From Actinomycetota bacterium (GTDB lineage: Bacteria; Actinomycetota; Actinomycetes; Actinomycetales; Microbacteriaceae): DNA of 12,014 nt. The notes below the pieces were generated by a model that worked only from the letters and a program-made list of their open reading frames with translations, did no database searches and was not told the origin of the DNA. The position numbers and the translations under genes are program-made. Of this stretch, positions 7,311 through 12,014 are shown piece after piece. The stretch is from the NCBI GenBank assembly GCA_009699665.1, contig WLNS01000038.1, positions 1-12,014 of the forward strand. Direction: 5' to 3'. How positions within the stretch are numbered: position 1 is the first letter of the stretch; each line of letters begins with the position of its first letter.

Positions 7311-7967
7311 CTAAGCCCGGCGCGTCGTGTCGTTGATGAATTCCAGAACGGCGCTGACGCGGGCATTGTTACCCTCGGGAATTCCCAAGGTGGCGTAAAT
7401 CGAGCTGAGATGGTTGACCACGGAGTTGCTCGCGATTCCGAGGAGCTCTGCGACGCTCTGATTCGACAGGCCGGTGGCGACGAGGCGCAGAATTTCAAAC
7501 TGTCGCGTGGTCAGTGAACCGACACTCGTGCCGGGTCGGGCGGCCGAGCGCAGCATGAGCTCGGGATCGAGAACAGATTGACCCGCGTGGGCCTTGCAGA
7601 TCGTATCGACGAGGATGCCGAGCGATGTTGACGACGACTTCGACAGATACGACCAGTGCTTGCGTTCATCTTCGGGCAGTGTGGCGAGCACCTCAATCAT
7701 GTCTTGGGCTGAGACAAGAACGATGCGTAGTTTCTCGTCGGCACGGCGCAGGGCCACACCGAGTCCGATGCCGTTGCCGTCGGAGAGCTCAATGTCGAGC
7801 ACGGCAACATCGACATCGCCGGGCTTAATGAGAGACCGCGCCTCGGCCGATCCACTCGCGCTTGCCACGACAGAGATGTGTTCATCATTGTCGAGTGCCG
7901 CTACCAGCAGGTCACGATATAACTGGTGATCTTCAACGACGGCAATGCGAATTGTTTCTTTTTGCAT
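7311..7967 (-). CDS. Orphan response regulator, NarL/FixJ (LuxR-type HTH) family
   Basis: This 218-residue two-domain regulator has a receiver domain (about 6-125) with the acidic pair E12-D13, the phosphorylation site D58 in VLDIEL, Ser86 in VLVSA and Lys110 in LSKSS, so all key residues are present. A linker leads to a LuxR-type helix-turn-helix (152-196) with LTTRQFEILRL and GLSNQSVAELLGI. The recognition helix NSVVNHLSSIYATLGI differs from the usual TVKxHxxxI pattern (VVNHL), so its DNA site may be unusual. No histidine kinase lies beside it, so the signal partner is elsewhere or absent. CATAAT ends 6 nt before its ATG (leaderless). It is divergent from the membrane-protein gene at 8044 across only 76 nt, making that gene, and itself, the likeliest local targets (inference). 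Confidence 0.93.
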   Translation of the reverse strand: MQKETIRIAVVEDHQLYRDLLVAALDNDEHISVVASASGSAEARSLIKPGDVDVAVLDIELSDGNGIGLGVALRRADEKLRIVLVSAQDMIEVLATLPEDERKHWSYLSKSSSTSLGILVDTICKAHAGQSVLDPELMLRSAARPGTSVGSLTTRQFEILRLVATGLSNQSVAELLGIASNSVVNHLSSIYATLGIPEGNNARVSAVLEFINDTTRRA

Positions 7968-7979
7968 GCGCTCATTATG
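7968..7979 (-). promoter_or_regulatory. Putative leaderless promoter of the response regulator
   Basis: On the minus strand CATAAT (plus 7974-7979), one base from TATAAT, ends 6 nt before the ATG at 7967, so the transcript would begin at the start codon. No Shine-Dalgarno sequence is present. The -35 region is not recognisable. Confidence 0.55.
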
Positions 7980-8031
7980 CCTTTAGTGCTCAGGGTTTTA
8001 CCCCCGTCCCAGAAAGCCGAAGGACTTCTGT
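7980..8031. promoter_or_regulatory. Shared divergent control region with short inverted repeats
   Basis: Between the two outward-facing -10 boxes lie GGGT-TTT-ACCC (7993-8003), GAAG-GA-CTTC (8019-8028), and CAGAA/TTCTG arms (8010-8014, 8026-8030) around the latter. Such small inverted repeats are the size expected for a NarL-type regulator dimer, so this may be where the adjacent response regulator binds. This is inference from position and symmetry only. Confidence 0.3.
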
Positions 8032-8043
8032 CACAATAGGGCC
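8029..8043 (+). promoter_or_regulatory. Putative extended -10 leaderless promoter for the membrane protein
   Basis: TG-T-CACAAT (8029-8037) matches an extended -10 arrangement and ends 6 nt before the ATG at 8044. If used, the transcript would start at that ATG. No -35 is evident. Confidence 0.45.
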
Positions 8044-9384
8044 ATGAGCGCTTCGCGTCGAAAGGTCGCAGACATGTCGGATACACCCGTTAAGCCCAAG
8101 AGCAGGGGTCGTTCTCTCGTCAGTGGGATTGCTCTCACGCTTGCCGTTCTACTCACGCCCATGGCGATGATGACAAATTGGGCCGTCGTGCAGGTCGATA
8201 ACACGCAAAGGTTTGTCGGCACACTGGGGCCGCTCGCGTCGAACCCTAAAATCCAAGAGCTCGTCATCAACGAAATCACGAACAAACTCGACGAAACCGT
8301 CAATTTTAAGAAAACCACGGCTCAACTGGTTGATGGACTCGGATCGGCGCTCAACCTGCCGGATGCAGCCAGTAGCGCGTTGGGTCTCGTTTCTGATCCC
8401 CTCGCCGCGGGAGTCAAGGGCCTGGTGCACGACGCGGTTGCTCAGGTCGTCACCTCCGAGGGTTTTCAGAAGGCATGGGTTCGGGTGCTGACGATTACTC
8501 AGCAGCAGGTCACAGAACTCCTTAAGGGTCAAGAGACGGGCGTTCTCAAGATGGACGGCGACGGATCCATCACGCTGAACCTCAAGCCCGTGATTTCTGA
8601 GGTCAAACAGTCGCTCGTGAATAGCGGTGTTGCCTTTGCCGCCGCAATTCCTGAGGTCGACGTCAAGGTAGATCTCGGCAAGGTGCCGCAGCTCGCCCTT
8701 GCACGTGTGGTCTACCAGGTGGGCGTGGGTGTGGGCACCTGGTTGCCGTGGGTGGTCTTTGCGCTCTACCTGCTGGGCATCGGGCTCGCCGTTCGCCGTG
8801 CACGGGCAATTCTGACGACCAGCATCTTCGTGCTGTTGTCATCCGTTGCGACCCTCGTGGTCTTTAGTTTTGGCCGCCTTTTCGCCGTCAATGCGGTGGG
8901 CGACACCTACGGACCCACCGTGGGAGTTGTGTGGGACGCGGTGTCGGAATATGCGGTGTCTGTGGTCTCGGGACTCATTGCGCTGAGCGTGATAACCCTC
9001 GTTGCATCGTGGATATTCACGAGTGATGAGCGGTCGCCTGTGCGCTCCGGCTTTAGCCGCTTCGTTGTGCTGCTGCGGCGTCGGCTGGATGCCGCCGGTG
9101 CCACCATGGGTTCTGCCGGTCACGCCCTGTATCGTGGGCGCATTGCCCTTCGGGTGCTCATCATTGTTGTGGCCGGTGTCATTGTCGCCATGGTGCAACC
9201 CCTCACGGTTGCCGCGGTCATCTGGGCCTGCGTCATTGTTCTCATTCTGCTCTTCGCTCTTGAGCTGATCATTCGCGAGCCGGTTGCTGTCAGCGCCCGG
9301 GCGACGGCGAAGACAACGTCTCCGCGTTCGACGGTGCGGCGAGCGACCAGTCGACCGGTAGCTGCGACGCGCAAGAAAAAATAG
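8044..9384 (+). CDS. Uncharacterised actinobacterial membrane protein with large extracytoplasmic domain
   Basis: The 446-residue protein has a basic N-terminus, one hydrophobic segment at about 27-44, then a soluble region of nearly 190 residues (45-231) predicted outside the membrane, and five further spans at about 232-250, 256-275, 303-325, 368-385 and 389-410. It ends in a basic Ser/Thr/Arg/Lys-rich tail (416-446). The outer domain has no Cys and contains the patterns VDNTQRFVGTLGPLASNP (51-68) and DGDGSITLNLKPVI (171-184), which resemble a widespread but unstudied actinobacterial family; no function is known to me. Two starts compete: ATG 8044 with a leaderless -10, or ATG 8074 (MSDTPVK) with AAAGG 8 nt upstream (8061-8065). 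It diverges from the response regulator and is followed after 15 nt by the DUF6350 gene, with which it may be co-transcribed. Confidence 0.85.
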   Translation: MSASRRKVADMSDTPVKPKSRGRSLVSGIALTLAVLLTPMAMMTNWAVVQVDNTQRFVGTLGPLASNPKIQELVINEITNKLDETVNFKKTTAQLVDGLGSALNLPDAASSALGLVSDPLAAGVKGLVHDAVAQVVTSEGFQKAWVRVLTITQQQVTELLKGQETGVLKMDGDGSITLNLKPVISEVKQSLVNSGVAFAAAIPEVDVKVDLGKVPQLALARVVYQVGVGVGTWLPWVVFALYLLGIGLAVRRARAILTTSIFVLLSSVATLVVFSFGRLFAVNAVGDTYGPTVGVVWDAVSEYAVSVVSGLIALSVITLVASWIFTSDERSPVRSGFSRFVVLLRRRLDAAGATMGSAGHALYRGRIALRVLIIVVAGVIVAMVQPLTVAAVIWACVIVLILLFALELIIREPVAVSARATAKTTSPRSTVRRATSRPVAATRKKK

Positions 9385-9399
9385 AAGCCCACCCCTAAC

Positions 9400-10629
9400 A
9401 TGCGCACAACGCGTATCTTGGCGGCCGTCTTGTCGGCCTTCGAAGCGCTCGTCATTGTTGTGGTCGGTCTCGCCATCCCGCTCGTGCCACTCACGATTGT
9501 CTGGGTGACGCATCTCGATTCTGGTGTGGAGTGGGGGGTCTATTACCGAGCTGCCGCCGACATCTGGTTGCTGGGTCACGGGGTCCACTTCACACTCACC
9601 CTCGATCCGGCGATTGCTTCGTCACTCAACTTGCCCGGAATCGATGCCCCGTTCTTGTTGTCGCTCGCGCCGGCGGCATTTGCCGTCATCACTTTCTTGA
9701 TGGCCATGCGGCTGGGCCGTCGAACGGTCGAGGCTGAAATTCGTTTTGTGGGCCCCCTCAGTGCCCTCGTCGTTTTCGCCGCCGCCGCGCTCTTCCTGGG
9801 TCTCAGCAGCATCAGCCCAGGGGCCATGCCCACTCTCTGGCGGGTATTTTGCTTGCCCACACTGATCTTTCTGGTCGGATTACTGATTGGCGCGCGCGGC
9901 GAGATTGGTCGCTCCGGTGGACGTGCTGAAAAAGTCAAAGTCCGATTGACGCTGTGGACCCGAACTCTCTCGCCGCAGGTGCGGGCATGGTTTCACGCTT
10001 CGCTGGTCGGTGGGGCGAGCACGGTGGCCACCGTCGTGGCGGCTGCCGGCGTCGTGACCGCCATCCTTTGTGTCGCGCGCTTTGCCCCCATTGTCGGTTT
10101 GTACGAGGGCCTTCAAACGGGACCGGGAGGGGGCGCCATAATCACTCTGGGGCAGATGCTCTTTTTGCCCAACATCGTGATCTGGGTGATGTCGTGGCTG
10201 AGTGGTGCGGGATTCGCTGTGGGGCAGGGGTCCTGGGTCTCGCCATCGGGAGCCGACATCGGGCCACTTCCCGCATTGCCCATTTTCGGCATGATTCCCG
10301 AGGGACAGGTTCTTGGCGGGTATATCTGGCTGATTATTCCCGTCGTCGCCACGATCATCTGTTCTCGTGTTGTTCGGGGTCGGCTGATTCGTTTCGTGCC
10401 GCGCCACGAGAGTTCCCGCTGGCTTTTCGCTACGGCGATCGGCATGTCGATTGTGGCCGGCGTCATCACGGTGACGCTCGCGTGGGCCACGTCGGGTTCC
10501 ATTGGGCCGGGACGCATGTCGCATTTTGGACCCACTCCGTGGATCACGATGGTGTGGGTCGTGGTCGAGACACTCGTCGCCGCCGTGATCGGTTTGCTCA
10601 CACCGGGGCGAGCGACGCAGAGCAGATAG
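9400..10629 (+). CDS. DUF6350 multi-pass membrane protein
   Basis: The 409-residue protein is almost wholly hydrophobic. Predicted spans lie at about 8-36, 84-104, 116-136, 146-164, 202-228, 245-268, 305-325, 342-364 and 381-401. The diagnostic stretch at 257-300 reads PN...W..SW.SGAGFAVGQGS, then VSPSGADIGPLPALPIFG, which I recognise as the DUF6350 signature. In actinobacteria this gene commonly lies just before purN-purH, and some databases label it a PerM-like cell-division protein; the function is unproven. The ATG at 9400 has neither a clear ribosome site nor a -10 box at leaderless distance. It begins 15 nt after the preceding stop, so reinitiation or coupling is plausible. Its stop codon is part of the proposed purN promoter. 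Confidence 0.88.
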   Translation: MRTTRILAAVLSAFEALVIVVVGLAIPLVPLTIVWVTHLDSGVEWGVYYRAAADIWLLGHGVHFTLTLDPAIASSLNLPGIDAPFLLSLAPAAFAVITFLMAMRLGRRTVEAEIRFVGPLSALVVFAAAALFLGLSSISPGAMPTLWRVFCLPTLIFLVGLLIGARGEIGRSGGRAEKVKVRLTLWTRTLSPQVRAWFHASLVGGASTVATVVAAAGVVTAILCVARFAPIVGLYEGLQTGPGGGAIITLGQMLFLPNIVIWVMSWLSGAGFAVGQGSWVSPSGADIGPLPALPIFGMIPEGQVLGGYIWLIIPVVATIICSRVVRGRLIRFVPRHESSRWLFATAIGMSIVAGVITVTLAWATSGSIGPGRMSHFGPTPWITMVWVVVETLVAAVIGLLTPGRATQSR

Positions 10630-10638
10630 GCTGAGCGG
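10627..10638 (+). promoter_or_regulatory. Putative leaderless promoter of purN
   Basis: TAGGCT (10627-10632) is a full TAnnnT -10 box; its first three bases are the stop codon of the DUF6350 gene. It ends 6 nt before the GTG at 10639, and no Shine-Dalgarno sequence is present. This suggests that purN-purH has its own promoter producing a leaderless mRNA. Confidence 0.55.
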
Positions 10639-11232
10639 GTGTTCGCGGTTGTCGTCCTCATCTCGGGATCCGGCTCAAACCTGCGTGCACTTCTCGAGGC
10701 TGCCGACGAAGCACGTTTACCGGCGAACATCGTTGGCGTTGCCGCCGATCGCGACTGCCCTGGTTTGATGTTTGCCGTTGACCGAGGCATTCCCACGACA
10801 GTCTGTCGACCCCAGGACTTCGCGAACCGCGAACTCTGGGGCGCCGCCCTGGCAACACTGATTTTGCTGTGGCAGCCAAACCTGGTTGTGAGCGCCGGCT
10901 TCATGCGCATACTTCCCGCCACTGTCATCGAGCCTCTCTACCCCCGACTGATCAACCTTCATCCCGCTTTGCTCCCTCTGTATCCCGGAGTGCATGCCGT
11001 GCGTGATGCACTGGCAGATGGAGCGACGGTCACGGGCACAACCATCCACATCGTCGACGAGGGCGTCGACACGGGCCCGGTGATTCGCGCGCGTGAGGTG
11101 CCCGTGCAACCGGGTGACAGCGAGAGCACGCTGCACGAACGCATTAAAGTGGTGGAACGGAACCTCATCGTCGAGACCGTGGCAGAGATTGCACGCGACC
11201 AGATTGACCTTGAGGAGATTGCCCGCAGATGA
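10639..11232 (+). CDS. purN: Phosphoribosylglycinamide formyltransferase
   Basis: PurN transfers a formyl group from 10-formyl-THF to GAR, the third step of purine synthesis, in the cytoplasm. The 197-residue protein opens with the phosphate-binding loop [11 protein letters not shown] (9-19). The catalytic trio is present at the same numbers as in E. coli: Asn106 and His108 in NLHPALLP, and Asp144 in EGVDTGP. The folate-loop region SAGFMRIL (85-92) is also typical. The start is GTG at 10639, the first in-frame choice giving the expected [13 protein letters not shown] beginning; it has no ribosome site but has a -10 box at leaderless spacing. The stop overlaps the purH start by ATGA, so the pair is translationally coupled. 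Confidence 0.97.
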   Translation: MFAVVVLISGSGSNLRALLEAADEARLPANIVGVAADRDCPGLMFAVDRGIPTTVCRPQDFANRELWGAALATLILLWQPNLVVSAGFMRILPATVIEPLYPRLINLHPALLPLYPGVHAVRDALADGATVTGTTIHIVDEGVDTGPVIRAREVPVQPGDSESTLHERIKVVERNLIVETVAEIARDQIDLEEIARR

Positions 11233-12014
11233 GTGGCCCACAACACGACCCCAGCCTGTATCGAGACCGAGACCAGGTTGCGGTTCGTCGTGCGCTGATT
11301 TCGGTGAGTGACAAGACCGGACTCGCTGACCTGGCCACTGCACTACACGACGCCGGCGTCGAAATGATATCGACGGGGTCGACCGCGACAGCCATTCGCG
11401 ATGTTGGTGTTCCGGTCACCGATGTCAGTGATGTCACGGGTTTTCCCGAGTCGCTCGACGGTCGCGTGAAGACGCTGCATCCGAGTGTTCACGCAGGCAT
11501 CCTCGCTGATTTGCGTCTCGCTTCACACGAACGCCAGCTTGAAGACTTGGGCATTGCGCCGTTTGAGCTCGTGGTGGTCAACCTCTACCCGTTCCGCGAG
11601 ACGGTTGCCTCGGGTGCTCCTGAAAATGACATCATTGAGCAAATTGATATCGGCGGTCCTGCGCTCGTCCGGGCGTCAGCAAAGAACCATGCCAACGTCG
11701 CCGTCGTGGTCTCTCCTGCGGACTATGTTCGCGTCATCGACGAAGTTGCCACCGGAGGCACACGCCTCGAGTTGCGTCGCGAACTGGCCGCCGAAGCCTT
11801 TAGCCACACGGCGGCCTATGACGCGAGCGTGGCGGCGTGGTTTGTGCGCGATGTGAAATTTCCGAACACGTTCTCGGTTTCTGTGCGACGCGAAAACATA
11901 CTGCGCTACGGCGAAAACGCTCAGCAAGAAGCAGCTCTCTATCGGCAACAGCTCGGCAACGGCATCGCCCAGGCCGTGTTGTTGGGGGGCAAAGAGATGT
12001 CATACAACAATTAC
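11229..12014 (+). CDS. purH: Bifunctional AICAR formyltransferase/IMP cyclohydrolase (3'-truncated by window)
   Basis: PurH carries out the last two steps to IMP: formylation of AICAR by 10-formyl-THF and ring closure. The frame stays open to the window end (262 codons; the full protein is usually about 520). The IMP cyclohydrolase domain is complete: [11 protein letters not shown] (22-32), STGSTATA (48-55), [16 protein letters not shown] (70-85), VVVNLYPF (115-122) and [14 protein letters not shown] (141-154). The formyltransferase domain begins with RYGENAQQ (226-233) and GKEMSYNNY (254-262); its catalytic Lys-His pair lies beyond the window. The usual form of the first motif is RYGENPHQ, so Pro and His are replaced here by Ala231 and Gln232. 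ATG overlaps the purN stop (ATGA). Confidence 0.96.
   Translation, partial: MSGPQHDPSLYRDRDQVAVRRALISVSDKTGLADLATALHDAGVEMISTGSTATAIRDVGVPVTDVSDVTGFPESLDGRVKTLHPSVHAGILADLRLASHERQLEDLGIAPFELVVVNLYPFRETVASGAPENDIIEQIDIGGPALVRASAKNHANVAVVVSPADYVRVIDEVATGGTRLELRRELAAEAFSHTAAYDASVAAWFVRDVKFPNTFSVSVRRENILRYGENAQQEAALYRQQLGNGIAQAVLLGGKEMSYNNY

Noticed and set aside
8839..10524. Long minus-strand open frames opposite the two membrane-protein genes
   Set aside because: Their translations are rich in His, Arg, Asp and Gly, as expected for the reverse complement of hydrophobic coding sequence; no start signals.
1..12014. Search for CRISPR arrays, tRNA or rRNA genes, insertion sequences, integrases and toxin-antitoxin pairs
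   Set aside because: No regularly spaced repeats, transposase or integrase motifs, tRNA-like cloverleaf or terminal inverted repeats were found; all gaps are short.

Overview
The window looks like a stretch of core chromosome from a moderately high-GC actinobacterium. The best fit is Microbacteriaceae or a close relative, by inference from gene content. Pointers are a DUF6350 membrane protein directly before purN-purH, a PcrA/UvrD helicase with a C-terminal Tudor-like tail near sucC-sucD, an actinobacterial BI-1/YccA protein, and several starts with a TAnnnT-type -10 box ending exactly 6 nt before the start codon (leaderless mRNAs, common in Actinobacteria). Genes are tightly packed. I see no rRNA, tRNA, CRISPR, insertion sequence, prophage or integrase.

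Layout. 35-847 (-): BI-1/YccA-family membrane protein, with a small palindrome beyond its stop. 989-1981 (+): glycerophosphodiester phosphodiesterase, overlapping by ATGA with 1978-4260 (+): PcrA/UvrD helicase. 4279-4998 (-): VIT/CCC1-type Fe2+/Mn2+ transporter, convergent with pcrA. 4999-5202: divergent intergenic region with the sucC leader. 5203-7283 (+): sucC-sucD, the two subunits of succinyl-CoA synthetase. 7311-7967 (-): orphan NarL/FixJ response regulator, convergent with sucD and divergent from 8044-9384 (+), an uncharacterised membrane protein with a large extracytoplasmic domain. 9400-10629 (+): DUF6350 membrane protein. 10639-11232 (+): purN. 11229-12014 (+): purH, cut off by the window end.

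How they fit together. SucCD makes ATP or GTP in the TCA cycle. PurN and PurH supply steps 3, 9 and 10 of purine synthesis and both use 10-formyl-THF. GlpQ and PcrA share a translationally coupled unit with no obvious functional link. The response regulator has no kinase beside it and shares a 76-nt divergent promoter region with the membrane protein; this is the best candidate in the window for an undescribed regulatory pair.

I do not see an obvious new defence or mobile system. The points most worth a second look are the repeated leaderless-promoter geometry (7968-7979, 8029-8043, 10627-10638, 977-988), the regulator/membrane-protein pair, a His-to-Gln change at a substrate-site position in PurH, a Trp/Gly-rich linker in PcrA, and a hairpin in the sucC leader.
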